DNA of 64,000 nucleotides from Ceratopteris richardii (GCA_020310875.1 CM035437.1:54026156-54090155); one strand, 5' to 3'; counted from the stretch's first letter, positions 35,441-47,985 are shown. Numbers and translations are program-made. The notes: generated by a model from the letters alone, not told the origin.

Positions 35441-38400
35441 TCACTCCACAAAAGGAAGTAAGCCCAAAGCTTTGCGGAAAGCTTCAAACTTCTCCCTAGG
35501 CAGAGCCTTCGTGAAAAGGTCTGCAATGTTCTCCTGTGTGGGCACATATGCCAAGCTGATCTCCCCAGCAGAGAACCTCTCCCTGACATAGTGATAATGC
35601 ACCTCAATGTGCTTAGTGCGAGCATGGAACACAGGGTTCCTCGCAACTGCCAATGTGCTCTGACTGTTAGTGAAGATGGTGGTGGCAGAAGACTGGCCAA
35701 CACCCAAATCAGCCATAAGGCGTCTGAGCCACACACACTCAACAGTCGCTGTGAAAGCTGCCCTATACTCAGCCTCACAACTAGAAGTGGCCACAGTAGG
35801 CTGCTTCTTGCTCAACCAAGATATACATGAGCTACCAAGCATGAAGCAAAAACCACTGGTGGACACACGAGTGTCATAGCAACCAACCCAATCTGAGTCA
35901 GAGAAAGCATGCAAATCTGGCGGTAGTGATCCCCCCTTGGGATAAAACAACCCAAGTAGCTGAGTACCACTCAAGTAGAGAAAGATGCGCTTAACCGCCT
36001 TCCAATGCGTGACTCCTGGGCAATGCATAAACCTGCTCATCTGTGAGACAGCAAATTGAATATCTGGCTGAGTAATGCATAAGTAAATCAAGCATCCAAC
36101 AGCCTGCTGATAGAGAACAACATCAAATGCATCTCTAGCATCATGAAGACTCAATCATAAACCTGTCTCCATAAGAGTGGCAATAGGCTTACAGTCTTCA
36201 AGGCCAAAATGCTGCAATAATGTGTCAATATATTTTGTTTGACACAAAGCCATTCCACCATCAGCTTGCATAAACTGAATGCCCAAATAGTGATGCAAAT
36301 GCCCCAAATCAGACATCTCAAATGAGGCATGCAAATCAGCCTTGAAATCAGCAATATGCTTCTCAATAGGACCAGTGAGGAGCATGTCATCAACATAGAC
36401 AACAATGATCAGAAGCACATCATTAACACGCTTAACATATAAGGTGCTTTCAGTTGGACTATTCTCAAAACCATGTGCAACCAGATAGGCATGTATCTTC
36501 TCATACCAAGCACGTGGTGCTTGCTTTAAACCATATAATGCCTTCTTTAACTTGCACACCTGGTTTTCATGCCCTTTCTGCACAAAGCCACAGGGCTGAA
36601 AAACATACACTTCTTCATGCAAGTCACAATTCAGAAATGTTGTTTTAATGTCCAACTGATGTACATTCCAACCATGATGGGCTGCAAGTGCACAAATGCT
36701 CCGAACAGTAGTCATAGGGCATGTAGGTGCAAAGGTCTCATCAAAATCAATGCCTCTTTCCTGCGCATAACCCTTTGCAACAAGCCTAGCCTTATACCTG
36801 TCAACTGTACCATCAGGTTTATGCTTCAGCTTGTATACCCACTTAGTGCCAATGGCCTTCTTGCTAGGAGGCAAGTCACATAAAGACCATGTACCATTCT
36901 TCATTATATCATCATATTCAGATTGCATAGCAGCCATCCAATTTTTTGAATTCTGTGCTTCATCAAAAGAAATAGGCTCATTCTCATCATAGAGACTAGA
37001 CGCAGCCATAGCATAGCAATCTGATGCAAAAGAGGCACTATGAGAGGCTGAACGAGTACGATATGACAAAGGTGCATCTAATTTGCTGTCACGCAAAGTC
37101 TGCACCAGCCATTTTGGCATAGTTTTTGCCTGCTCAATATCAGCTCTCTCATCAACAAGTGCATCATGTAAATCTGCGTCAGAAATAGAATGATCTGCAT
37201 CATCATATGAAACCTGCAAAGGCTGAGAAGTTGCCTCATTAGGACCATCACTAGACTGTCCACCTGTAAAAAGAGGCATCAAAGTATCATACATGTCTTT
37301 GGAGTTAATAGATGTCTCCTTAGTACATGAAAGCAATGGCTGAATAGCATCTTCCACAAAGACAACATCATGGCTAACCAGAATGCGTTTAGTTTGTGGA
37401 TGATACAGACGATAGCCTTTACTTTCAGAACTGTACCCAACAAAAATACATTTTACTGCCTTATCATCCAATTTTCTACGATGTTGTTCAGGCACTAATG
37501 CATATGCCAAACAACCAAAAACACGTAGATGAGCAACAGATGGCTTGCGGTCATGCCAAGCCTCATATGGAGTGATAGACTGCAACGCTTTAGTGGGACA
37601 CCTGTTCAGTACATATGCTACACACATGACAACCTCAAGCCAGAAACTATGTGGTAAAGCCTGACTTTTGACCATGCACCTCGCCATCTCCATGAGTGAC
37701 CTGTTCTTTCGTTCAGCAACTCCATTCTGTTGAGGTGTATAGGGCACTATACATTGGTGTTTTATCCAACGTTCAGCCAGAAATGCATTAAAATCAGAAG
37801 ACATATATTCCCCCCCTCGATCAGAACGGAGGGTGCCCATTTTACATGCTGACAGATTTTCAGCCAAAACCAGAAACTGTTTAAAGCACATGAAGACTTC
37901 GGACTTTGCCTTCAATGGATATACCCATGCATGCCTGGAAAAATCATCAATGAAAGTCACGAAGTAAAGGTAATTTCCAAAAGAGGATGTCTGCATAGAA
38001 CCACAAACATCACTATGTACAAGCTGCAATTTCTGCGTAGCCCGAACTGAACCATCTTTTGGAAAGGAGGAACGCTGCATTTTGCCCAAAATACAGCCTT
38101 CACATACATGTTTTCCAGGTGCCTCAAGCTTGGGCAAAGAAGACACCATATCAGATTTTTGCAGGCGTAGCAAACTAGCAAAATTCAGATGACCAAAGCG
38201 TGCATGCCAAAGCTTTGCATCTGACATAGCCTGAGAATCATGAACTGCACATGCTGAATCATTAACAGATCTTTCATAGTCTATGAGCTTATACAGCCCA
38301 CGACATAAAATGCTAGAAGCAATAATCACATCGTCATTTGAGAGATCATGAACTGTACACCTATCATCAACAAATTTCACAACCAAACCAATCTTGGCTA

Positions 38401-38767
38401 ATGCAGAAACTGATAACAGGTTCTTTTTGATCCCTGGCACAAATAAAGCATCTGACAAGGTGAAAGAACTACCATCAGCAATAGTCAGAATGATCTTAGC
38501 AACTCCCATAATAGGATAAGAGGAGTTGTTGGCGCATGTGACAGTATTCCCTGTAGGGGCAGGCTCGAGTGAAGAGAAGAAACTGCGCTGCAAGGTAATA
38601 TGTTTGGTCGCCCCACTGTCAAAGTACCAAACATCTAAGTCCACTACAGACATGCACTGCTCATTAGAAGAGGGGTCAAAAGTGCAAACAGTAGTAAACG
38701 CCCATTCTTCTTCCTGCACAAGATTAGCAGACTCTGTTTTTTGTGTAGAGGCTTCTGCAACAACCAT
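35441..38767 (-). pseudogene. copia-3 pol: protease, integrase, RT, RNase H with one in-frame TGA
   Basis: Protease YFDSGATKH, pre-integrase LWHARFGHLN, zinc site HVCEGCILGK, integrase HSDVCG and RSDRGGEY with ERKNRSLMEMAR; RT with YKARLVAKGYAQERG, QLDIKTTFLN, KKALYGLKQAPRAWY and YVDDMLL (about 36390); RNase H with FSDSDWVGCYDTRVSTSGFC and VATSSCEAEYRA. The frame is open for 870 codons, then TGA (36155-36157) after METGL, then 237 more codons in the same frame to 35441. The same TGA is at the same place in copia-5 (43268-43270). Apart from that stop, pol looks complete. Confidence 0.93.
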
Positions 38768-39696
38768 TCCAGCCTCCTTTTTCTTTGCCTCTTTTGCAGC
38801 CAGTTTTGGACAGTTCTTTATGATGTGATCATTCCCTTTACAGTACTTGCAAGCTTTTCTGATTTCTTCTCATCTTTATCCTGTTTCTTCGAATGTGCAG
38901 CATTTGCAGATTTCTGCTTACTAGTAGAAGAGCTCCATTTTCCTTTGCCCTTCTGACTAGCCAGGAAAGCTTGATCTGTAACACGCATAATGGACCTGTT
39001 CTGCTTGGACTAATCTTCCTGCAATAGAACAGAGACTAACTCCTCAAATGATAAGGCATTCGGATTGCCTTTCATCATCAACCGAAGAGTAGAAGCAAAA
39101 CTCTGATATGAATCAGGAAGACCATTCAGAACGGTCTGCACAAGTGAGCTATATGGTATAACCTCATCAGTAGAAATCAACTATTCCTTCAAATCTTTGA
39201 TCTTCGTTAGGAAACTGTCCATAGAATCACCTTCATTCATGTGCTCACTCTCCAACTGTTTTCGGAGGTAAGCAACACGAGCCTCATTCCTAGCTTGGTA
39301 CAATGTGGTAAGTGTATCCCAAGCATCCCTAGCTATTCTGCAAGAGCGAATATGAGGAATAATGGCACATTTGATAGACAAAGCTATGAATGCATGTGCC
39401 TGGGCATCTCTGCCATCCGAACAAATCTACTCTGCAATAGGTGCAACAGAAACAGCAGCAGGAACAGGAATCTGTGGAATATCATCTTCGACACCATCTT
39501 CATCAGCTCCAACACCTATATTTGTAGTACCTGTCGTTACAAGTGTAACAAGACGTCTTTCAACACCCTACACAATGTTCCACAATCCTTTTGCAACCAA
39601 AACATGTCGCATCATATAAGCCCATAATGGGTAGTTGGTACCATCCAACTTATCCTCAACAGCCAACATACGGAATACATCACTACTTTCAGCCAT
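38768..39696 (-). pseudogene. copia-3 gag
   Basis: ATG at 39696 opens MAESSDVFRMLAVEDKLDG. TAG stops occur at the positions after NIV (about 39570), AE (about 39428), KE (39181-39183) and QED (about 39012); copia-4 has Gln at the first three. A small deletion near 38855 shifts the frame just before the knuckle (CKYCKGNDHIIKNC in the other frame). Confidence 0.85.
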
Positions 39697-40037
39697 GGCC
39701 GGTGACTAAAATACCTTGATGCAGAAAATTGACTATATCTCAAAAAGTTGAACGGAACTGCCCAGAGGAGTTCTGCTAAACTTGTAGTAGACTTCGAGAC
39801 GCTTATATTGGCGAACAAAAACTGGTATACATCTTTGGCACAAAAAGACGAAATAGCCTACACAAGCGCTACGATAGTGCGTTCGGAGGCCGAAACAAGC
39901 TCAGATCGCGATTTCCGCACCACAAAGCGAAGCAGTTTTGATCTCAGAAACACGCTGAGTATGCTCACCAAACTTCGTGCAATTCTGAGACTGCAAACGG
40001 AGGAGTGTCGACGGCGCCCTAGATGAAGCGACGACCT

Positions 40038-40050
40038 GCTCTGATACCAA
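40038..40050 (-). promoter_or_regulatory. copia-3 primer binding site
   Basis: The - strand reads TTGGTATCAGAGC next to the LTR end (CTCCAACA), the initiator Met tRNA type. Confidence 0.85.
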
Positions 40051-40051
40051 T

Positions 40052-40282
40052 TGTTGGAGTTAGACGTCTACGGAAGCACGCGAACAGCACAAGGAAGAAG
40101 AAGAAGCTTGGAGCACAAACACACAATACTGAATGTATTACTAGAGAATGTACAAAGATAAGTAGCCCATTAGGGCAATAGGCGTATATACAAGCCGGGG
40201 GGAAAAAACCTCCTAAAGAGGGAAAAAAGTGCCCCGACGGTCCTAGTGTGTTCACACACATCACTACCTAAATATATCAACA
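40052..40282 (-). repeat. copia-3 5' LTR, 231 bp
   Basis: On the + strand it reads TGTTGGAG ... ATATATCAACA. Related LTRs are at 42214-42445 and 53260-53488. Confidence 0.93.
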
Positions 40283-40302
40283 ACAGATATTCTGACAAAG
40301 AG

Positions 40303-40392
40303 CTTAGATGGAGTAAAGACAAGCAGATTCAAAGAAATGGCAGGTATAAAAGAAAAGAAGGATATATGAAGACCGGAAGATGCAAATTAGTG
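40303..40392 (+). pseudogene. copia-2 pol end, after copia-3
   Basis: This is the last codons of the copia-2 frame (LTKSLRWSKDKQIQRNG) and a short untranslated stretch before the polypurine tract. Confidence 0.75.
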
Positions 40393-40405
40393 ATTGAGGG
40401 GGAGC
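40393..40405 (+). promoter_or_regulatory. copia-2 polypurine tract
   Basis: ATTGAGGGGGAGC directly precedes TGTTGGAGATTC of the 3' LTR. Confidence 0.85.
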
Positions 40406-41560
40406 TGTTGGAGATTCACTCACTAATTAGCCATAACGACATAAAGACAAAGGAAAGAAGAAACAAAGCATTCAGAAGAAAAAACCAAAGCCTTAGTGAA
40501 GGGACAAATTCACGACTGTAACATACAGTGTAGAAATTTCTAGAATTATGAGTTTGTTAAAACCGGATCAAAAATTGTATGTAAGTGAGCTGAGAGATGT
40601 AGAAGATATAGCATAAGAATAGAGAAAGAGGTTGAGCTCAATAGAGTAGAAGACGCCAGAGATTGCGTATGTAGAGATGAATAACAGAACCTGAGATGTC
40701 GGGTATTCATCTAAGAGAGATGGTAAGGAGAAACTACTCAGTATAGGAGAGTTCTCATGACTATGAGTGAAGTGAGGCCGAGTCATTTTTGTACACATCT
40801 TCTCTAATAGAAAACACATGTTCATGTGGAAGAATTTGAGCGCATTTTTGTATGTGAAGAAATCTGAGAGATTTCATGTTACTGTGAAAGTTAGTTAATA
40901 GTTACAGTTTTTCTCAGTAAATGTTTTTCCGGTACTCTATGAGTTAGATCTCGAAGTACAGTGTAAAGTTTTGTACGAGATATAGCTTATCTTGTAGCTA
41001 TAATTCTCAACTATAAACTGATCAAAGATTTCGGTGAAATGGATATGTACACATAGTACAAAGTCTGACCGGAAAGAGACATCCAGAACTGGTGAAGTTT
41101 TTCTTTAAACTTCAGATAGAGTTCATTCAGTGAACGAAGTTCACATCTCACTTTCTTACTTCATGTATACACATTTGAAGTAACTATAAACAGATTTGCG
41201 GTTGATTCCGATAGTATTCCGGTACAATTAGGGTGACATTCCGATAATAGTCCGGTGAAGTTCCGGTGGAATTTTGGTGAGTTTAAAACACAGTTTTTGA
41301 CAAAGTTAAGTGACGCAGAGATTGTTTAACTGTAAGCTAATATAGTAGTGTAAAGGCTGAAGTAAATGAGTTCAGAATTGAAGCTTGAAGGAAATGAGAA
41401 GCTTTCTGTAAAGTGAATTTTCGGTGTTCACTAAATACAGTTATAAGGTTTCAGTTTCAGAAAGTTTGCTAAGCTACTGATGATTATAGAGGTGTTCTAA
41501 CATCACTCTAGCTTAGTTTCTGTGGTGTAAGGGAATTGCGCAATAAGCGCTGCACCAACA
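40406..41560 (+). repeat. copia-2 3' LTR
   Basis: 1,155 bp, ending GCTGCACCAACA, followed by CTTCT. Confidence 0.93.
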
Positions 41561-42213
41561 CTTCTCTCTGCTATGACTCTTTTCATTGGATTCCCTGTCT
41601 TGTAAGTCCTTGAGTGCTCTGACTGCTACTAATAGAGAACCAAGGTGGTTCCTCACATGAGTGCCACTTTGCACTCATGTGAGAGCCCATGTGTATAAAG
41701 ACTAAGGGGTTCTCACTTGCCTTCTTAAGAGTTCCCATGTAACATTAAAACATCAACTTGATCAAAATTTCTCCATTAAAATTTTTAGAGACCCACATCA
41801 TATGTTTAGGTTGTAAATTGCTTAGGATAGAGATAGCCAAAATATCTATATATCTCAATAAGAGTAAATCACAAAGGTTTTCAAAACATTTGGTATGGAG
41901 AGTTTTGAGCTAATGTAGATGTTGTTATCTAATCACATTAATTTGCACATTGAGGAATGCCCCCAATCACTGATGGATAGAAATCCATGACAAAGGCTCC
42001 ATCTCAGCCTTGTATTGAAATTTTGAAGTATGTTATGGTAGCTACGTGAATTAGATTTATAGTAGCAACAATGAGCAAACTCATGGTCGACCTCGGACCA
42101 AAAATTGTGAAGGGGTGAAGATGATATTGCAATACCTAGGCATTATGAAAGACATTCTCATTTACTTTGGTTATGGTGGACCATTGGTTCTTAGATGCAT
42201 TGGATTTCAGTAT
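41561..42213. other. About 650 bp, no gene seen; flank of copia-2
   Basis: Starts with the CTTCT duplication. It should be the continuation of the sequence broken at 29623 (gypsy LTR or older flank). A short perfect inverted repeat CTCACATGAGTG...CACTCATGTGAG lies at about 41655-41684. Confidence 0.45.
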
Positions 42214-42445
42214 TGTTGGAGTTCGAGGTCTGCGAAAGCACACGAACAGCACAAGGAAGAAGAAGAAGCTTGGAGCACAACACACAATACTAAATGTATT
42301 GCTAAGGGAATGTACAAAGATAAGTAGCCCATTATGGTAATAAGCGCATATACAAGTCATGGAAAAAAAAACCTCCTAAACAGGGAAAAAAGTGCCTCGG
42401 TGGTCCTACTACGTACACACACATCACTACCTAAATATATCAACA
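42214..42445 (-). repeat. copia-5 3' LTR (copia-3 family)
   Basis: 232 bp related to 40052-40282 along its whole length, with a complete outer end TGTTGGAGTTCG at 42214. The - strand polypurine tract CTAGGGGGAATT adjoins at 42446-42457. The five bases outside are AGTAT. Confidence 0.9.
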
Positions 42446-43452
42446 AATTCCCCCTAGTGTTGATGTGGTGAACAAGGAGTTTGCACTCATGTATAAGGAA
42501 TTAGCAAGCTACATGGAATCAATCCTCAAAAGAAAGTAAGCCAAAAGCTTTGCGAAAAGCTTCAAACTTCTCCCTAGGCGGAGCCTTTGTGAAAAGGTTT
42601 GCAATGTTCTCCTATGTGGGCACATATGCCAAATTGATGTCTCCAATAGAGAACCTCTCCCTGACATAATGATAGTGCACCTCAATGTATTTAGTGCGAG
42701 CATGGAACACAAGGTTCCTTACAACTGCCAGTGCACTCTAACTAGCAGTGAATATGCTCGTGGTAGATGATTGACCAACACCCAAATCAGCAATAAGGCA
42801 TCTAAGCCATACACACTCAATAGTCAACATAATGCATTTCAGCCACACACACTCAACAGTCACCATGAAAGTTGTCCTATACTCAACATCACAATTGGAA
42901 GTGCCACATTAGGCTGCTTCTTGCTCAACCAAGACATACATGAGCTACCAATCATGAAGCAAAAGCCACTAGTGGACACATAAGTTTCATAGCAACCAGC
43001 CTAGTCATAGTGAGGAAAAGCATGTAAATATGGCGATAGTGATCCCCCCTTGGGATAAAACAATCCAAGTAGCCAGGTACCACTCAAATAGCGAAAGACG
43101 TGCCTAACCATCTACCAATGGTTGACACCTAGGCAATGCATAAACCTACTCATTTGTGAGATAGCAACTTGAATGCATGGTTGAGTAATCTATAAGTAAA
43201 TCAAGCATCCTACAACTTGCTAATCGAGAAGAGCATCAAATGTGTCTCCAGCATCATGAAGACTCAATCATAATCCTGTCTCCATAGGAGTGGAAATAGG
43301 TTTCCACTCTTCAAGGCCAAAACACTGCAATAATGTGTCAATATATTTTGTTTGACACAAAGTTATTCTGCCATCAACTTGCATAAATTGAATGCCCAAA
43401 AAATGATGCAAATGCACAAAATTTGACATCTCAAATGAGGCATGAAAATCAG
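42446..43452 (-). pseudogene. copia-5 RT/RNase H (3' half of pol), broken by the LARD
   Basis: Decayed - strand homologue of 35441-36330 of copia-3: METGL TGA LSLHDA at 43268-43270, the RNase H YRTT region near 42880, and HIEVHYHYVRE-like sequence near 42670. Several stops and shifts are present. It is interrupted after 43452 by the LARD; a further 56 bp of the same RT follow at 49374-49429. Confidence 0.88.
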
Positions 43453-43959
43453 TAGGCCCATAACTAATACCACAGGTCCAACGTTCCATAGATCCAGCAT
43501 ACACAACATAGAATCTAGCAATCTTCCAATATTGACAAAACATGAATATACCACACTTAATCATACAAATGATGAGACAAAGATAGAGAAAGACTAGACA
43601 ACATGTATAAAGTGTTACGTAAGCCACTGCTTACTCAGACTATCATATATACCAATGTTCAATGTACAATGTGGGAGCAAAACTCTCAACCACTCTATGT
43701 GAACAGTAATAGATGGATGAGTGAATGTACAAATGTAACAAACATATTCAAATGTATGGAAAGAAATCTGAATATATATGAGATGTGTAACCTAATAGGT
43801 TGTAGAAGAGTGAATATGAGTGACAGAAAGAGGAAGGATCAGTCTAAAATTGATAATCAACAAACCCTCATCTGAACTTAGGCTATAAAGAGCCTAAGTC
43901 AGATACGTGTGTGAAAGATCACATACTTACAAAAGTAGCAAAGAATGCTAACAAGTTTG

Positions 43960-44370
43960 CTACCAGAAATCCTCAAACTCATATGAACATATTTTCTCTA
44001 ACACCTCATCCAAATATGCATAAAGCATACACGTACTGATTCTCTTGTACCTTATGCCGAATAGGACTCCTCCTGATATGGATGACACTGCTTCCATAAG
44101 CTCCAAGTAGTATCTGTGTGCATAAAGAGAACATGTACCTAAACTCTTAACATAAGATGCAAATCTTATGTTAACCTCCATCCGATGTCTTTGAAGTACA
44201 CCAAAATCTTCATGTAGAAGACATCCTTCAAATACATTATGTAGATGGATGATCCACACCACCAAGCTGCTAATGACCAAGTCTTCTCCATCAGCAAGAG
44301 TGTGAGCACACTCTTCTCCTCCAAGAAGAACTCCATAGCCACTCCTCAACATGCTCCAAGATAGCAACAT
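43960..44370 (-). other. LTR-internal open frame, function unknown
   Basis: A 136-codon frame beginning with ATG at 44370. It recurs in the other LTRs (48926-48504, 140 codons; 60156 to 60539, 127 codons). It starts about 120 bp after the TATA box. It includes IRFASYVKS and LYAYLDEVLEKIC but matches nothing I know. The three copies are recent duplicates, so shared openness is weak evidence for coding. Confidence 0.25.
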
Positions 44371-44686
44371 GGCTGCCCCATGTGCTAAGAAGCACCACCT
44401 CTATTGAGGTACCAAATCTCTCCAAAGCTTGGTGTTGAAACTAGGTGAAGGATGATTTGAACAATGAGCCAAGCATGTGCTTATATAGTATTTGTGTATC
44501 TCTTGAAAAGCACTTCCAAAAGTTGTTCCAAAAGCAATCGCTTCTAATAAAGCTACGAAAAATAACGATCGTGATTCTTCAATAAATCACTCTCGAAAAA
44601 ATCCATCCTCACACTATAGCTTTATCTCAAAAACACATAAACAAAAAACACATTTTTTCAAGTGCGTCGATCTGCTGTCGTCGATG

Positions 44687-44735
44687 GGTTTTGAACCCAG
44701 GTCACAGGGATGAGAGACTATTGCCTTAACCAAGG
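44687..44735 (-). promoter_or_regulatory. tRNA-like A-box/B-box module in LARD LTR (left copy)
   Basis: On the - strand CCTTGGTTAAGG (44735-44724; D-arm/A-box-like) is followed 26 bp later by GGTTCAAAACC (44697-44687; B-box-like, the T-arm form). The full tRNA cloverleaf is not present: the acceptor arm does not pair. The other copies are 49228-49276 and 59805-59854. Confidence 0.55.
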
Positions 44736-44831
44736 TGCCCCATGCGTTGTTTGTACAAGGATCTATAATGAAAGCTACACATGCTGTGTATACTTAGGCC
44801 TTTTGGACTAATAGGACATTGTTTTTCAACA

Positions 44832-44842
44832 ATCCCCCCTGC
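44832..44842 (-). promoter_or_regulatory. LARD polypurine tract
   Basis: The - strand reads GCAGGGGGGAT immediately before TGTTGAAAAAC of the 3' LTR. Confidence 0.75.
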
Positions 44843-47800
44843 AATGTCATATTGGTACATTTTGGCCTGGATCTGCAAACTTCATAAGCTACAAACTATC
44901 ACAAGCTTCAAGCTTGTACTTCCGAACTGACCTTCAAACCTTTTCTTCAAAAAACCTGAACTTGCTGAATATGAACCATAGTGCTTGGGAAAATATGCAA
45001 ACTAGATATCCAATAGTGTACACATCAAGCAATCATTGCTTGACAACAAATGTAGCAAGTAGTGACTCTGAACCTGCTATCTCATGTCTTCATAAACCTG
45101 AAAACATACACTAGGATCCACATATTTGCATTTACCTTATGAAAGCTTTCTCAACGTACTTCTGTTGTGTAAATACACTAAACAAAATCAAGAACTGAAT
45201 CCTGTAACCTGTGATTGACAATTCACAACTTAGTGTATTATGAACACTATTGGTTCATCTCTCATCGTACTCAAGTCAAGTCAAATTAACTCAACTAAAA
45301 TTAACTGAAATCAACTAAAATCAATTGAAATCAACTCATGAGTCTCAACAAAAAATCTATGATGTCATCATGTCTTCATCCTTGTTTAATCTGTAAGTCT
45401 TTCATACCTCTTTCCTTCAAAACCTGGTCTAAACATATATGTGCACACTTCTCAAACATACCTCTCTGAAATATCAAGCTTCTCTTCAATAGAACTCTTG
45501 AACCTTCTCCTGAACAAGAACATCCTAACAGGAACTTTCTCCAGACATTCTCCTTCTTCCTTCTTCTTTCAAAGCTGGAACATAAAGAGAACCTCACAAA
45601 GGAAATATAGGAATACCTGAAATAGGAATACCTGTAGGTATGACTCTGTATTCTTTTACATATGATTGAAAATAAGTCTTCATGTTTCATCACCCCCCTG
45701 GATGACTTAACACTAGTATCCAGAATTTTTCAAATATATCAGACTTTATGAAATCTAGAATGTCTTCCTTCTTTCAATAAATCTGATCTTCAGTGATCAA
45801 TACCTGTATCTGAAACAAAATCTCTGAACCCTTTTTATTAGCATTGTGCACATGCCAATAGCTTTCCCTGTCATTCCTCAGCTTCCCAAATTATAGAATA
45901 AGGTTAGCTGATCTATCTTAAAAACCTTGCTGAAAGCATTTTAGGATTCATAACCTTCTGCAACATAACAAGTATCTTCTTCTATTCCTCGGCAACACAA
46001 ATCTGAAAGAATCTGAATCTTTGACTTACTTCTTCCAATGCTAAGAATCTTCACAAACAAAGGATAGACAACTGACTCATTAATACTCAAGATCTTCATG
46101 ATCATTCAAGATCATCCAAGATCATAAAAGATCATACAAGATCATACAAGATCTATGATCTGTCCAACAAAATACATGTCTAGAATCTGCTCTCATCAAA
46201 CCTTCATGGCTGAATGTTTGATTTGTTACCTGAATGTCTCTGAGTGTCCATGCTTCTCACATAAAGTTATAAAACTTTTCTTCAACCAAATCCTTCCCAA
46301 GAATCTGCATTTCTACTTGAGACACAAGTGGACAAACTTCTCACCTTGAGAACTCCAAAAGTGACAAGTTGATACTTCAAATTTTCATATTCTACCCAGG
46401 TGAAATGTGAAAGTATCTGCTCGACTTTCTTTTAGCTAACTCCACTTCTCAATCAAGTGATAGGATCTGATGGAATACCTTTTTTAATACAAGCATGTAT
46501 CCAAAAGTCTAGACATTCATAGAAAGTAGATTCTCCAACTGATTGGTACATCAAAAAATTGAATTTTCTTGAATTTTTCTAAAATACTGAATATGAGGTA
46601 ACCTTTCCAAACACAAAACCTCAACCCAAGTCTTCAACATCTGCTACAAATACTCTTTTACCTCAAGAGTTAGATAAAGAAGAAATATACTTCTCTGAAA
46701 CTTGTCATATACCAAGTAGCTTTGTATTGACACTCCAATAATTCTTTGAGGGAATATATAAGCTGCCTACTCAAAAACTTCAACTTATATATAACTCATA
46801 CATATGAGTTAAAACATACAAGTTGTCTTCAAAATCTGCTGCTTTTCTTTCTCTCAATGCAATTCTCTGTCAAATCTACTAAATCATGACCAAGTATCAT
46901 GCAAAACAAGAAATTGCTTCTTCTTTAAACTATCTTCATGCAAGATGTTCTCGTAGACTTGTCTTTGGATGTAGAGGATAAAATAGGAAGATTATATGGA
47001 AAATATATGAGAAAAGGAAGTCTTAATTTTCTTTTGGAATTGTTGGGCTTTCTTCTTCTGCATCTTTCTTCCACCTGATGATGTCAACATCTTCAAACTT
47101 CTCTTCCATACCTTTTGTTCTCTTCATTTTGAAGTAGCAAGCACCCTTAACTTCTTCAAATGAACTTTTTCTCTTCCTCTAGTGCTAAGAGTAAGAGAAA
47201 AAACAAACATGGTATAAAAATGGAAGTGAATATAGAATCATGTTTTATCATCTCCTAAATCAAAATTTTGCTTCAAATGTCTGAAATGACTAAATTCACC
47301 AACCTTTTGTCTGAATGATGAATTACCTTTCTATAGTTATCTCTCTAGATCAAATTTTGTACCTAGATATCCAACCAACTTACAACAAAAAATTGGTTGA
47401 ACACAAAACTCATCCCATCTCCAAATTTGTTTTCTTAGAGAGCTTTCTTGCCATGAAAAAGATCTCAAAACTCTCTAGAAAAACCTCTAGATACCAGTTT
47501 TGATGTAGCTAATGCTTTTACTTTCAAATAATGAAAGTGTATAAAAGCACTCCTTGAATCCTTCAAATCTCTTCATAACTGCTCTTCTAAGATATAACCT
47601 GCAAATGATAATCTGATAGTAGAAACTGATACCTGTGATTTGATGTTGAGTTGTTTCCTTCATCTTCTCCAAACCATTGTTTTTCCTTGAATTTGAAGTA
47701 GCCTTTTCTTCATCAAGTCTTGGTCTTCAAACAATACGTTATGTAAAGTATTTTCATACTCTTCCAAAAGTATTCGGCTGCTAACATATCATGAACTTCG

Positions 47801-47985
47801 TACTCCACACTGATGAATAAACATGTAACCAAATTGTCTAATTCTCAAATCTCTACTCATCTAGATTGAGTGTGTATGTCAAATGTCAAATGTTAGAAGA
47901 TACTCTTAAATCATATGTTGTAAACTTGGAAGTTTGGAAACCTGGGAATATGAAAGCCTGAATGCACTGATGTCGAAGCCCTAAA
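44843..47985 (-). other. LARD interior, non-coding
   Basis: About 3.1 kb with many stops in every frame. The longest frame on the sense strand is 105 codons (45693-45376), and no retroelement motif is present. Repeated AAGATCATACAAG-like units lie at 46095-46150. Confidence 0.75.
46095..46150. repeat. Short tandem repeat, about 10-11 bp unit
   Basis: Imperfect AAGATCATAC units, five to six copies. The inverted counterpart is at 62938-62995. Confidence 0.8.

Larger units (their letters stand above)
35161..40282 (-). mobile_element. copia-3: Ty1/copia element nested in copia-2, with a trimmed 3' LTR end
   Basis: The right LTR (40052-40282) is complete and adjoins the PBS, so the element is on the - strand. 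The left LTR lacks its last 25 bp (the outermost part). The target CAGATATTCTGACAAAGAG occurs on both sides (35142-35160 and 40284-40302), a 19-bp duplication instead of the usual 5. The two LTRs differ at only three positions over 206 aligned bases, so the insertion is young, yet the coding region has at least six lesions. Confidence 0.9.
29629..41560 (+). mobile_element. copia-2: full-length Ty1/copia element, 11.9 kb including a nested copia-3
   Basis: TG at 29629 and CA at 41560 are bounded by the target duplication CTTCT (29624-29628 and 41561-41565). It has two LTRs of about 1.16 kb, a PBS, gag-pol on the + strand, and a polypurine tract. Removing copia-3 (35161-40282 and one copy of its 19-bp duplication) gives about 6.8 kb. 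Coding regions are inactivated by stops and frameshifts. Confidence 0.93.
43453..44831 (-). repeat. LARD copy 1 3' LTR, outer 14 bp missing
   Basis: 1,379 bp aligned with 48000-49373. Junction with target is AAAATCAG/TAGGCCC, with AG shared by target and LTR. Confidence 0.92.

Noticed and set aside
44679-44750. Functional tRNA gene
   Set aside because: The D-arm and T-arm motifs are there, but the acceptor stem does not pair and the T-stem has a mismatch. Kept only as a tRNA-like promoter module.
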